Shown: positions 34,383-46,877 of the stretch, piece by piece
How the letters are laid out: each line of letters starts with the position of its first letter
How positions within the stretch are numbered: position 1 is the stretch's first letter
Position numbers and translations under genes: made by a program
Origin: Lantana camara
Taxonomy: Eukaryota; Streptophyta; Magnoliopsida; Lamiales; Verbenaceae
Direction: 5' to 3'
Assembly (NCBI GenBank): GCA_037501455.1
Contig: CM074861.1
Coordinates: forward strand, 95,395,001-95,459,000
DNA length: 64,000 nt
The notes under the pieces: generated by a model
What the model was told of the DNA's origin: nothing
Seen by the model: the letters and a program-made list of their open reading frames with translations, nothing else
Database searches by the model: none

Positions 34383-37337
34383 TATAACGCCCCGTTTTCA
34401 ATTTATGCATTATGTGATAATTTATCTACATTTCATAATATTATATGTATTATATTTCTATGCAATTATGTGAACTATCCTTAACGTGAAATTTATATGA
34501 AATAATTGATAATGTGCTTAATTGATAATATGTGATACTTTATATATTTATCATAACATTAGATGCATAATATTTCCATGAGCTTTTATGAATTAATTGT
34601 CAATGTGACTAAATGCACTTATATGACCTTAAATGCTCATATATGCAAATGTGTGGATTTAATTGCATGACTTAAATGGAGTTAGACACTCACTTTCCAT
34701 GGAATTAAACTTAATTGCATGCATTCATATAATGGAGGGACTTGTTTGCAAAATGTGGTGATTCATCTAATTCTTGGAAGACTTTAGATTAATTAGCTTT
34801 ATATTACATTGTATGTATACATTCCTCTCATACACTTGATCATTATATTTCATCCGATTTCTTCACACACACACACACACATCATATACTGATTAAAACA
34901 CCAAGGAGAAGGAGGAAATTTTATCTCATTTTCAAGCTAAATTCTTGAAGGATCTTGAAGCTAGAAGCATCATCATCATTATCTCTTCACTTCATCTCAT
35001 TTCTTGCTTGAATTCAAGGTAAACATGGAATTGGATGAATCTTTTGATTGGTGAATGAGTAGGGTTCATGAGTTATATGATGGATTCTTGCAATATTTGA
35101 GCTAGGAGCATGATTAGGATGATTAGAATGGAAGTTTGCATGAATACCTTGAAGTATATGGAAGTTGGAAGCATGTGTATATATGGGGTTTTGAATGATG
35201 AATTCTTGATGATTGATGCATGTTTCATGGTTTATATGCTACCTAAATGATGTCTTTAAGTTATATACATGTTATATGTTTGTTTTGGAGCATTTTGGTT
35301 GAGTTTGATTTGGGTTTTCATTCCTTTTCTTTCTTCCCCGAAGCTACCCCTGTTTTGCCCCTTCTTCTAGCTCTGGAACAGTACCCAGGCGGGTACTTTT
35401 TGTCCTGGGTAAAGCTTCTAGACAGCTTTACCCGGTCGGGAAACTTTTCCCTTGAATTTTACCCGGCCGGGTACTCCCTCATCCGAACTCCAAATGACCT
35501 GATTTTTGTACCGTTGGAAAGATATTGAAGTCTAGAACAACTCCAACTGGAATCATCTCAATATCTTTTCTAGTTTGTGAGATATTATCAATTCTTTTTG
35601 GTGTCGCTGCCATACCGACAAACTGCATTCACCCAACTTCAAGCTTACGCCATTTTCTCATCGCTTTGAACTAGAAAAAGAGCCATATATGCTCAGAAAG
35701 CCCTATGTGTCTAGTTTCATTTAAAATAAGTAAAACTTTATTCCAACTTCTATAACTCAAGATATTCCAGTTTTCCTACAGTGTGTACATTTCCCGAAAT
35801 TGCCCGTTTTTGTCTTACTTGACCAAGACCTTCTTTATTGCATTCCTTTCACTCTCTTGGCTCCCATATGTGACTTATATGATAAATATACTTGATTAAT
35901 TGAAAAGTATGCTCCTACTTGACACTTCTTGGTACTTAATTTCTCAAACGTTATTGTGTGACTTCATGCCTTATATGAATTGAACTTGAAATAATTGAAT
36001 AATATGAATACATGATTTCTTGTTAGTAATTTCAACTCTTAGGTGTTAATTGGTGTTTATACATGCCTAGTGTTAATGGATTGCTTGGTTTTATTTTTTT
36101 ACATGAGCATTGATGTGCGTCCTAATTGGTCTCATATTGAGTCACTCTCACAGGTTCCCACATTCCTTTTCTTGTCCAGTTTTTCTCCAGGGCGGAGATC
36201 ATGGATTGTGTGGGCATTGTCTTGTAGCCTTATCTTGTCCCGTCGTTCGTCAGGTGAGGTTTAAGTCTAGATACTTACCCTTACAAACCTATTTGTGTTT
36301 TCGGCCAAAAGGTATATATATATTTATAGTTTTCAAATCTTATTGATTTACAACGGATTTCATGATTTGAATGGATTGATTGATTGATTGATTGTTTTGG
36401 CGAGTAAGCATGTTCACATTGGGGCCCGAGTGTAGTGTATTGAGCCAACCGAGGAAGCAAGGGCTGACGGGTAACTCTTGCACTATCCTCACAAACTGTG
36501 GGATCACCTCTGAATCCACCAAGAGGTTTGGTGGAGGAAGAAATCCCCTGTGTGGGAGTCATGTTCCCGACGCACACCATGATTGGATGGCGGGGCCTTG
36601 CAATCCCCCATCACCCGGAGGAAGAAGGATGGACTGAAATTGCTAATTGTGCACGGCATTATTTGTGTGATCACCTAATTCATTAATTAAATTGAATGAT
36701 TGTACACTTTTGGTGAAAGATTGGAGATTTACCTTCACTCGCCGGGCCACGTATTGAATTGATCGAGATTGAATTATTAAATTGATTAGTTGTAATCTCG
36801 GGCGAGTCCTACTTTTCTATTGAACTTATATTGCCTTCTTTTATAAAATCTTACTCGAGATTATAGCTTGCATTGTAATTGCACATATATTTATTTATAC
36901 CCCTCGCTCAGTCCGTGTTGGACTGACCCCTCAACTTTTCAGTTTTTGCAGGATCGTGCTAGGCGGGAATTATAGTCTAGCTTATCTTTTATTCGAGTCT
37001 AGCACTGCACCTTCATATTTTGTTCATGTACAGATACTTGATATATTTTGTAGTATGCTTTAATTCATGTTAGAGATGATATTGTATTGGAATGAATTGT
37101 TCATATCTATAAGTAAATATGTAAATATGGTACCTATAAGTATTGAATGTTATTGCTTCTGCTTTTATTGCTTCGAATTGTTTATTGGTATTAATTGAGG
37201 GTACCCGCCTAGCTAGTGAGTTATTTTTTTATTGTCACCCGTTCGCTATAGTTTTGGTTCATGTACGAATAATCCATTTCGTATGTGGACTGAGCTATAG
37301 TGCGGGGGTGTGGCATCTCGGCGTTCCGGGTGTTATA
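34383..37337 (+). repeat. 5' LTR of the LARD
   Basis: It begins TATAACGCCCCG (the partner LTR has TGTAACGCCCTG, so the first G has mutated) and ends cggcgttccgggtgttata. It holds a (CA)n tract near 34864-34882, a palindrome cluster at 35381-35474, and a TGAT repeat near 36372-36394. Related solo LTRs are at 2464-5165 and 58330-60866. Confidence 0.88.
35381..35474 (+). promoter_or_regulatory. palindrome cluster in the LARD 5' LTR
   Basis: gtacccaggcgggtac (35381-35396) and tacccggccgggta (near 35459) bracket an inverted pair, gggtaaagct ... agctttaccc, separated by seven bases. An extra word, acccggtcggg, lies next to it. The block as a whole is an imperfect inverted repeat, as in the chromovirus LTR, but its words and length differ. 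Confidence 0.7.
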
Positions 37338-37344
37338 TCTTAAG

Positions 37345-37356
37345 TGGTACCAGAGC
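37345..37356 (+). other. primer binding site of the LARD
   Basis: The sequence tggtaccagagc starts seven bases (tcttaag) after the 5' LTR. It is one base from TGGTATCAGAGC, the initiator methionine tRNA type. Confidence 0.82.
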
Positions 37357-40300
37357 CCGGTTGTAAAACTACAGTTCTAGTAACTTGTCGTGTCGAGTCT
37401 AAGTCGAACGGCATAGGATTAATTGATAATTTGAGAGTCTTGCATCTTAATTGGAACTAGTTAAACTTATTTGAATTTATTTGAACTTACCTGAACATTC
37501 TTGAGCTACTTGATAACTTGCTCATTTTATTAACACATGTCACTACTTGATGATTAATTGATCTTCTATGACTTGGAATTTATATGTTTGATGTGTTTTC
37601 TTTAATTTAGTTGAATTAATTATTGCATTTTGCATCAAATATGTGGTTAAATGCTAAATATGTGACATGAGCATGTACTAACCGCATGCATTTAGCTTTG
37701 AATTAATTTTGAGTTATAGGTTATGAAGATTATATCAAACCACGACCAATTTCTACAACAACCTCAATTTATCGCAAGCTCCTTTTTCTAGTAAGGAATG
37801 CACCGGGGAACTTCACACAAGAATTCAAGAGCTATGGTTCTCTCTCTAATGGATTATGATTCGAGTGATAAGGTCCGGAATAGACGAATTAATTTTAGAA
37901 GCAAAGTGAAGAAATCTCGAAAGTGTTTTAAGTTTCAAGGTCTCAACCACTAAGGAGGCCTTGAGGGTAATAGGGACTTAAGGTTAGGATTTTAGGAGCA
38001 AGTTGAGGATTTTCCACTATTGGAGTCGAAAATCAAGTTGTAGGATGACCTACAAGCTTTAGGTAAGTTGAAGAAGTTCAAAGAGGTGGAGTTGGGGTAG
38101 ATGATGCTAAGTCATCATAAGATTAATACATATAGCATGCCACATCGAAAGTTAAGTTAGTCAACCAAACTCAACGGGGTTGTGCAAACCGATGGATGGA
38201 ACGAAGGAAATCTTGGAGGAGGTTAGATCGATGAAGAAGAATGAAGAGATTAAGAAAAAGGGGAATTTAAGTCACTACGGATTTCGAGTAAGGAAGAAGT
38301 TGAATTGGAAGATAGGGAGCAACAAATGGAAACAGTGAAAGAAGGTAACGAGCTTATAGAAGGAAACTATGTGCTTGAGTGTAAGCAATTGGAGGGTGAG
38401 TTGGTTCGACTATTTAAACTTATACAAATTAAATCGAGGATTTCGATTGAGGTGATAGCTAGGTGAAGACTTCAGATAACAATTAGAGACTATTTTTTCG
38501 AAAGAGGGCTAGTTATAAATTTCACGGAAGTAGAAGCATTGGAGTTCAAGAATCATAATTTGATTACCAAGTTATACGAGTCGAGATAAGGAAGCTTTGA
38601 ACAAGAAGATATTTAAGGTGAAGGCTCGAACCACACTTAGAATCTATAAATTGGAAGGAATACTTGGGGACGGAATTGAGTTCAAGAAATTTCAATCCTC
38701 GAGTGATGGAAACGTACGGGTTGATGTTGGGGATTTTGAAGAAAATTGGAAGACCGTGGGTAACAAGGAATAACCAACAAATTTGAGGCAAGCTCATAAT
38801 TCAACAAAACAAAGAACAAGTGCTAAGTTAAAGGATGCAGCTACGGTGACAGGTTCAAAGCATTCATGGCACGTACATCATACGTTGTTTAAATTATTTA
38901 AATTCCTTTATTTATATCTGCATCTCTATTTGAGCTTAATTGTCTGATGTGTTGCATCTTTAATTATTTATAAGTATAATACGTGCATCGACATCTTAAC
39001 CCAACATGCATTTTAAGTGTTTTCTTGATAGAAAATCTCTCCACCTCATCTATCAAGCATTACTTCAACCGAGACACAACCGAAGTATGATACGGAAAGA
39101 ATTGGGTTGCAAAGTGAGGAACAAAAAGGAGAAAGAACAATTGAAAGGCCGGGAAAAGTAGTTAGGAGTTGGATGGAAGAAGTTGTCACTTCAAAAATAA
39201 ACGTGAGATGAAATGTCCGAACAAGTGGCGAGATTTGAAATCGTTGATATCAAGGAAGTTGAGTCGACTGGGGAAATGACTTCAAATTTATGGTTGTGCT
39301 CAAATGGATTACATTTATTAGAAGCAACAAAAATGTAAGGGTTACAAATAATGGGGTTACTTGAAAGCAATAACAAGGGATGAATTAGGAGATTGAGATG
39401 CTTGATGGCCTCTAAGGTCAGGATGAGGATATTTAGAAAATAATTTTGGAAAGGGTGAGAGCTTCAAGAAATGGAGTGGATATTCAAGAAATGAGAAAGG
39501 ATTCAGTGCTCGTTGGATTTCCAATTGAGATAGAGAAATATTTTGGGAATGAGATCGAGGGTTAGAGGTACTTTAAGAGAATCAGAAAGAAGAGAAGCTT
39601 GGATTTGAGAAAGGGTAGAACTAGTTCCAGAAGTTAGATAGAAAATATTCTTATTTTCTTAAGGGGGAGAGCCGGTCGGGGAACAACTTAAAGTCGATGT
39701 TTGGATCTCACTTGAGAGAGTTGAAACTTCAAGGAAAATGGTTCTTCCGGAAACTCTCTATCGGAACTAGGTGAATGAAGTCTTCAATATCTTAAGTCTC
39801 GTGTGCCTAGAGTTCTCAAATGGAGATTTCTAAAAGTCATAAGGAGGCATATCTTGAGCCGAGTTGAAATTGGAACAAATTTGATGAGAAATGGGAGAGA
39901 TCATGATTTTTATAAGTTGATTAAGTTACTTTGATCAAAGGTAAGAATTTTTCAAGGAAAGCGACTGTCATTCAAGATTTCCACGAAGTGACCAAAGAGG
40001 TGTGACACTATTACCATGGTACAAGATAAAAACAACTCGACGGGAACATTATCTATCGCAAAGGATCATATGAGAGTTACTTGAACCGGGAATATTATGA
40101 AGGATAAAAGTTAGACCTCGAGTTATCAAATAATTAGCCCGGGCATTGGAGGAGGTCAACTATAATTTGTGAGAAGAATGAGTAGGTCGGATTACTATCA
40201 AGTACATATTTAAGAATTGAATCTTCGAACTGTGGTGATAGAAAGGATAGAAAATTGGATCGCGGGATGAAGATTGAGTAATTATTGAAGTATATACATG

Positions 40301-40580
40301 CGTTAGGCATTTTAGGGTTGGCATTTTGGTTAGAAAAGATCCCGATCAAAGAATCAAGTATTAAATCAAGTCACTGCCATTGAAGTTTCCTAAGACCATG
40401 GTGAACGGTACACCTAAACATGCATATCACGTGCAATATACATTTTACTATCACCACGTATGGTTCTTTGTATTTGTAAAGTACTTTTCTATGACTAGTT
40501 GGTATATTTGGCTTCTTCTACTTGTTCATTACATGAAGTTCTGTATGAATGTTTAATTAAGTGTTCTTTGGGATCCTTTC
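37357..40580 (+). other. LARD internal region, non-coding
   Basis: About 3.2 kb contains no open frame of convincing length and no RT, integrase or zinc-knuckle motif in any frame that I can see. It is purine-rich on the plus strand, with many gaag, ggaa and gagg runs. It could be decayed beyond recognition. However, the LTRs are still very similar, so lack of coding is more likely ancestral to the family. Confidence 0.7.
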
Positions 40581-40812
40581 TTTGGTGAGAGTCGGGGTAC
40601 TCTCCTTGCTTTGGTGAGAGTCGGGGTACTCTCCTTGCTTTGGTGAGAGTCGGGGTACTCTCCTTGCTTTTGTGAGAGTCGGGGTACTCTCCTTGCTTTG
40701 GTGAGAGTCGGGGTACTCTCCTTGCTTGTGTGAGAGTCGGGGTACTCTCCTTGCTTGTTTGAGAGACGGGGTTCTCTCTTTGCTTGTTTGACAGACGGGG
40801 CTCTCTCACCGC
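40581..40812 (+). repeat. eight tandem 29-bp hairpin repeats near the LARD 3' end
   Basis: Units start at 40581, 40610, 40639, 40668, 40697, 40726, 40755 and 40784. The common unit contains GAGAGT-CGGGGT-ACTCTC, a six-base-pair stem with a six-base loop. Unit 7 reads GAGAGA-CGGGGT-TCTCTC, a paired change that keeps the stem. Unit 8 (GACAGA-CGGGGC-TCTCTC) keeps it only in part. The array ends 36 bp before the PPT. The minus-strand frame across it is a by-product of the repeats. Confidence 0.9.
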
Positions 40813-40848
40813 TTGCTTTAAAGATTTAGAACTCACCCAGGTCCTCTT

Positions 40849-40861
40849 AAGGGGGAGAGAG
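40849..40861 (+). other. polypurine tract of the LARD
   Basis: The purine run aagggggagagag lies directly before tTGTAACGCCC, the 3' LTR start. It is similar to the chromovirus tract at 22461-22475. Confidence 0.85.
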
Positions 40862-40862
40862 T

Positions 40863-43815
40863 TGTAACGCCCTGTTTTCAATTTATGCATTATGTGATAA
40901 TTTATCTACATTTCATAATATTATATGTATTATATTTCTATGCAATTATGTGAACTATCCTTAACGTGAAATTTACATGAAATAATTGATAATGTGCTTA
41001 ATTGAGATTATGTGATACTTTATATATTTTTCATAACATTAGATGCATAATATTTCCATGAGCTTTTATGAATTAATTGTCAATGTCACTAAATGCTCTT
41101 TTATGACCTTAAATGCTCATATATGTAAATGTGTGGATTTAATTGCATGACTTAAATGGAGTTAGATACTCACTTTCCATGGAATTAAACTTAATTGCAT
41201 GCATTCGTATAATGGAGGGACTTGTTTGCAAAATGTGGTGATTCATCTAATTCTTGGAAGACTTTAGATTAATTAGCTTTATATTACATTGTATGTATAC
41301 ATTCCTCTCATACACTTGATCATTATATTTCATCCAATTTCTTCACACACACACACACCATATACCGATTAAAACACCAAGGAGAAGGAGGAAATTTTAT
41401 CTCATTTTCAAGCTAAATTCTTGAAGGATCTTGAAGCTAGAAGCATCATCATCATTATCTCTTCACTTCATCTCATTTCTTGCTTGAATTCAAGGTAAAC
41501 ATGGAATTGGATGAATCTTTTGATTGGTGAATGAGTAGGGTTCATGAGTTACATGATGGATTCTTGCAATATTTGAGCTAGGAGCATGATTAGGATGATT
41601 AGAATGGAAGTTTGCATGAATACCTTGAAGTATATGGAAGTTGGAAGCATGTGTATATAGGGGTTTTGAATGATGAATTCTTGATGATTGATGCATGTTT
41701 CATGGTTTATATGCTACCTAAATGATGTCTTTAAGTTATATACATGTTATATGTTTGTTTTGGAGCATTTTGGTTGAATTTGCTTTGGGTTTTCATTCCT
41801 TTTATTTCTTCCCCGAAGCTACCCCTGTTTTGCCCCTTTTTCCAGCTCTGGAACAGTACCCGGGCGGGTACTTTTTGTCCCGTAAAGCTTCTGGACAGCT
41901 TTACCCGGTCGGGGAACTTTTCCCTTGAATTTTACCCGGTCGGGTACTCCCTCATCTGAACTCCAAATGACCTGATTTTTGAACTGTTAGAAAGGTATTG
42001 AAGTCTAAAACAACCTCCAATTGGAATCATCTCAATATAGTTTCTAGTTTGTGAGATATTATCAATTCTTTTTGGTGTCGCTGCCTTACCGACAAACTGC
42101 ATTCACCCAACTTCAAGCTTACGCCATTTTCTCATCGCTTTGAACTAGAAAACGAGCCATATATGCTCGGAAAGCCCAATGTGTCTAGTTTCATTTAAAA
42201 TAAGTAAAACTTTATTCCAACTTCTATATCTCAAGATATTCCTGTTTTCCTACAGCGTGTGAATTTTCGGAAATTGCCCGTTTTTGTCTTACTTCACCAA
42301 AACCTTCTTTATTGCATTTCTTTCACTCTCTTAGCTCCCATATGTGACTTATATGATAAATATACTTGATTAATTGAAAAGTATGCTCCTACTTGACACT
42401 TCTTGGTACTTAATTGCTCAAACGTTATTGTGTGACTTCATGCCTTATATGAATTGAACTTGAAATAATTGAATAATATGAATACATGATTTCTTGTTAG
42501 TAATTTCAACTCTTAGGTGTTAATTGGTGTTTATACATGCCTAGCGTTAATGGATTGCTTGGTTTTATTTATTTACATGAGCATTGTTGTGCGTCCTAAT
42601 TGGTCTCATATTGAGTCATGTCTCACGGGTTCCCACATTCCCTTTCTTGTCCAGTTTTTCTCCAGGGCGGAGATCATGGATCGTGTGGGCATTGTCTTGT
42701 AGCCTTATCTTGTCCCGTCGCTCGTCAGGTGAGGTTTAATTCTAGATACTTAGAACCCTTACAACCCTATTTATGTTTTTGGCCAAAAGGTATATATATA
42801 TTTATAGTTTTCAAATCTTATTGATTTACAACGGATTTCGTGATTTGAACGGATTGATTGATTGATTGATTGTTTTGGCGAGTAAGCATGTTCACATTGG
42901 GGCCCGAGGGTAGTGTATTGAGCCAACCGAGGAAGCAAGGGCTGACGGGTAACTCTTGCACTATCCTCACAAACTGTGGGATCACCTCTGAATCCACCAG
43001 GAGGTTTGGTGGAGGAAGAAATCCCGTGCGTGGGAGTCATGTTCCCGACGCACACCATGATTGGATGGCGGGGCCTTGCAATCCCCCATCACCCGGAGGA
43101 AGAAGGATGGACTGAAATTGCTAATTGTGCACGGCATTATTTGTGTGATCACCTAATTCATTAATGAAATTGAATGATTGTACACTTTTGGTGAAAGTTT
43201 GGAGATTTGCCTTCACTCGCCGGGCCACGTATTGAATTGATCGTGATTGAATTATTAAATTGATTAGTTGTAATCTCGGGCGAGTCCTACTTTTCTATTG
43301 AACTTGTATTGCCTTCTTTTATAAAATCTTACCCGAGATTATAGCTTGCATGGTAATTGCGCATATATTTATTTATACCCCTCGCTCAGTCCGTGTTGGA
43401 CTGGCCCCTCAACTTTTCAGTTTTTGCAGGATCGTGCTAGGCGAGAATTAGAGTCTAGCTTGTCTTTTATTCGAGTCTAGCACTGCACCTTCATATTTTG
43501 TTCATGTACAGATACTTGATATATTTTGTAGTATGCTTTAATTTATGTTAGAGATGATATTGTATTGGTATGAATTGTTGGTATATATAAGTAAATATGT
43601 AAATATCGTACCTACAAGTATTGAATGCTATTGCTTCCGTTTTTATTGCTTCGAATTGTTTATTGGTATTAATTGGGGGTACCCGCCTAGCTAGTGAGTT
43701 ATTTTTTTATTGTCACCCGTTCTCTATAGTTTTGGTTCATGTACAGATCATCCATTTCGTATGTGGACTGAGCTATAGTGCGGGGGTGTGGCATCTCGGC
43801 GTTCCGGGTGTTACA
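40863..43815 (+). repeat. 3' LTR of the LARD
   Basis: It is collinear with 34383-37337 with few substitutions and ends cggcgttccgggtgttaca. The palindrome cluster recurs at about 41858-41947 with gtacccgggcgggtac and tacccggtcgggta, so single words have changed between the LTRs. Confidence 0.9.
41858..41947 (+). promoter_or_regulatory. palindrome cluster in the LARD 3' LTR
   Basis: It has the same order as 35381-35474: gtacccgggcgggtac, an inverted pair around taaagct/agcttta, acccggtcgggg, and tacccggtcgggta. A short deletion relative to the 5' LTR copy (gtcccgtaaagc against gtcctgggtaaagc) removes part of one arm. Confidence 0.65.
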
Positions 43816-44072
43816 ACCTCGCACCTTCAACAATAACCTTTGACTATTCTTGAGTTTAAAGACCTACCTAACACACCTATACTCCTAATCCTTGACCTAT
43901 ATCAACTTGCCTCACTCTCTATCTCTCCCTACCTCAAACCCAACGAACCAAACCTCCCCAAAACAAGAAAATATTCTGCGAAGAATAAAGAAAAAGAAGA
44001 AGAAAGGGGAAGAGAGGAACCACTATTCACCTATTGAGAAATTGAGCTCATCTCATCATCACCTCCTCAGGC
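43816..44072 (+). mobile_element. Tekay-type LTR, continuation after the LARD
   Basis: The segment ccactattcacc..ttgaga..ttgagctc matches chromovirus LTR positions about 15345-15375 (cactattcaccaagttgagattttgagctcc). It therefore continues the LTR left at 34382. It stops near 44072, where an inverted LTR begins. Confidence 0.6.
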
Positions 44073-46877
44073 GTCCTTAACCACGCCTCCGGGGCCCAGG
44101 GATTCATAAGATTCATAAGGATTCATAGGACTCATAAAGAAACATACCTAACTCGCGAAACCTAGAAACATACGATTCATACTTAAGAAACCTACCATAA
44201 CAAACATACCTTACCGTGCAACTCGGCATATGCTATACACGTACCTCTCCGTGTCTTCCAAATTCATAATATGCTGAAGGAGGGTCATAGTTTACTTGAC
44301 GCTACACGGTTTGGAGCATAGCCTCGTTGCAAAACCATTTTAAGCTTATATACTCCCGTACGTATAATTTCAGAAGAATTCATATTAAATCGAATAACAA
44401 GATTCATAACGTATCATAAGACATATATTTAGTATATATATAATAGTATATTCGCATGCGGGCTTGAAAATGAGCATATAGGGTCGTAGGTCGTATTAAC
44501 TAAAAGAAAACAAACCTAAACCTCACCTTTTACCGAAAGAGCTCACGAGCGAGCGTTGACAACCAAGAAGGAGCTAAATGGTGGAACCGACACCTCCGAA
44601 ACTCAACTCTGAGACAAACAAATGCAAACTTATGACTTAGACTTGTTCGTGAACCAATTAGACACATGGCGATGCATAAGAATGCAAAGGGATGCAATGC
44701 ATGTCGTAAATATTCATACTTAGGCATTCATAAGGTTAATATTCAAAAAGGAGATCATGAAATGCAAGGAATGTTAAACGTAACACTTAAGTCATTTAAA
44801 TTCAAATTCATATAAAACGTATCATATCACTTCATGATTTATATCCATAATTCATAGCATAAAATTTCACAATTTAAAGGTCACATTCCAAGAAATAATT
44901 TCCTAAGGTAGTCATAATATCATATTATTTTTAAATAATCAAATTATAGCACTTAACTTCCAATTACTTAAATATAAAACGTAGTATATATATAATATAT
45001 TATACACATGCATACCTACGTACATTAAATATTACCTATATACACATATATACACTCTAAATTGCATAACATATCATACATTGATTCCACGTAAAACCCA
45101 TGCAAAGGAACAAAATTTAATCCATAAGAATTCTATTTAAAAATAAAAGCCATTGTTTAATATCCAATTAATAATAACAAGACCATATTCATAATATCAT
45201 TCACCATATATACATTAACTAATTCATGCATTAACTACATAGGAACCATGCAAAAGGAGCAAGATTGAACAAGAAAACATCTAAGGAACAAAGAGATAGC
45301 AATTAAATCAATCAAGCAATGGCAAGCCATCTCCCCGCCAGGGGAGATTCTCTTTGCAGCCTTCCTCGGCCGGGGAAACAAGGAAATGGTCCAGTAGCTA
45401 TCAGGGCAAAGTCCCGGCCGGGGACTTCTTCCATGCAAATCTCCCTGCCCGGGAAGATTCATTCCAGTCGTGCAGCAGTTGAAAACGAAGCTTGTCTCTC
45501 CTCTGTTCCAAGGCTTACAATAGTGGCAACAAAATGACAAGCAACAAGGCATAAAAGAAGGCAGCAAACGCAGCAGCAACAGCACATAAGCTCCCCAACA
45601 AACCGGCAACTCAGGCATCAAACGAAAGAAAAGGAAAGGCTTGGAAAAACATGAATTCCATTAATGGCGTCTTTGCATACACCCAACCAACACTTAATAC
45701 AAGTTTACACAATCACAAATGAGGCACAAGGAACATAAATATAACGTCATATCAAGATTAAATCCAAAGGAATTCAAGAAATCTCATACTCAACAATTAG
45801 ACTTAACTATTCATTCAAATGCCCAAAACCATATCATTCATGGATCAAAATCAGAAAATTATGGATGGAAATGATCATATAAGCATATAGATATCAAATA
45901 TGTACTTACCCCTTGAAGAAGATGGAGAAAAATGGAGATTGGAGCTCATAATCTCACTTGGGTCTAAAGTGACGGGAATGGAACTGTTGTTGCTCCAAAG
46001 ATCAGATTTTTCCTTTCCTTATCTTGCTTGGATCGAAGTGATGAGTATAGGGGTTGATAGAGTACTGATTTGGGGTCAAGCGGGGCCAAGAATCATGGGA
46101 AAAGGTTGAAAGATGAGGGACTCATGTGCAAATTAGTGAAAGGTGGACATAAAGACACGAATCAATTTTCCGGGCAAATTTCGGAGCATCAAACGGGCTT
46201 AGAAAAATATGAGGCTAGTTTCCTTAGCTTGAAAATCTCGTTATGAGTCTGGCGCCACTTCCGGAATTTGAATCCAAATTCCCGAGCTCAAGTTATAAAT
46301 TCCGGAACACAAGGCGCGCTAAAACTAGTTAGGCCCTCGAGTCCCCAAAACAAATAAAATGGTACGATACCATTTCAAACAAGTCCGAAAATGTAAAACG
46401 AACACATAAACGAATTCATAACTCACAAATCTCAAACATTTCAGAAAAGCACGAAATTTTGATCTCAAATCGATGATAAACGCAACACATTTCAACAAAA
46501 AAGCATATTATTCAAATATTAATAAAAATTAAATTTCAAAAAATAATAAATAAAATAAATATTAATAAAATTTTATTAAAAAGTCTATTTTTCAATTAGG
46601 TCGAAAGCTTTCAAAAAGTTGCAATTAAGTCCAAAGCCAAGTTTTCAATTAAGTCAAAAAATTTTAAAGTCATACAATTACATACTTAATTAACGTATAT
46701 CACATAATTCACGAAATTAGCATACTCGGGAATTAAATTCAAAAATAGAAAAATTAAATACAAAAGTTAAGACATGAAAATTAAACAATTAGAGCATATA
46801 GATCGCTTAAACAATTAATTCAACGTATAAATTAAATCAAAAGAAGAATAAAACGCTGGGAAAACCTCTCGTAAAAC
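44073..46877 (-). mobile_element. Tekay-type LTR, minus strand, truncated at its 3' end
   Basis: In reverse orientation it holds the LTR landmarks in order. Near 46700 is the complement of gaatttaattcccga, near 46250-46330 the complement of the gagctcgggaattc block, at 45329-45470 a palindrome cluster, and near 44090 the complement of cttatgaatcc..gggcccagg. The right end is placed at 46877, where the minus strand starts TGTTTTACGAG and the Athila protease reading stops. The left end is a rearrangement junction. Confidence 0.7.
45329..45470 (-). promoter_or_regulatory. palindrome cluster in the inverted Tekay-type LTR
   Basis: Words are atctccccgccaggggagat (arms of eight), cctcggccggggaa, aagtcccggccggggactt (arms of seven) and atctccctgcccgggaagat. 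The order A-B-B'-A' is the same as in the chromovirus LTR, but the arm letters of B differ (AAGTCCC in place of GTACCC) and remain symmetrical. Confidence 0.7.

Larger units (their letters stand above)
34383..43815 (+). mobile_element. LARD: large non-coding LTR retrotransposon derivative, complete
   Basis: LTRs of 2955 and 2953 bp (34383-37337, 40863-43815) are highly similar and flank a 3.5 kb interior with a PBS at one end and a PPT at the other, but no recognisable gag or pol. The flanks ccctc (34378-34382) and acctc (43816-43820) are a TSD with one difference. When removed, the two Tekay-type LTR halves on either side can be joined. LARDs depend on proteins made by autonomous relatives; LTR style and PBS spacing suggest a chromovirus-type Gypsy partner. 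Confidence 0.88.

Noticed and set aside
35247..36686. Frames at 35247-35528 and 36392-36686 and their copies in the other LARD LTR
   Set aside because: LTR sequence without domains; the reading at 36392-36686 also occurs in reverse in solo LTRs where it is broken.
40581..40812. CRISPR-like array
   Set aside because: Units are directly abutting with no spacers, and the DNA is a plant retroelement.
40495..40890. A 131-codon minus-strand frame with repeated STPTLT/RVPRLSPKQGEYPDS-like blocks, as if a repeat protein
   Set aside because: It is produced by the 29-bp hairpin array read in three phases and extends only to the array's flanks. It lies in a non-coding LARD next to the PPT.
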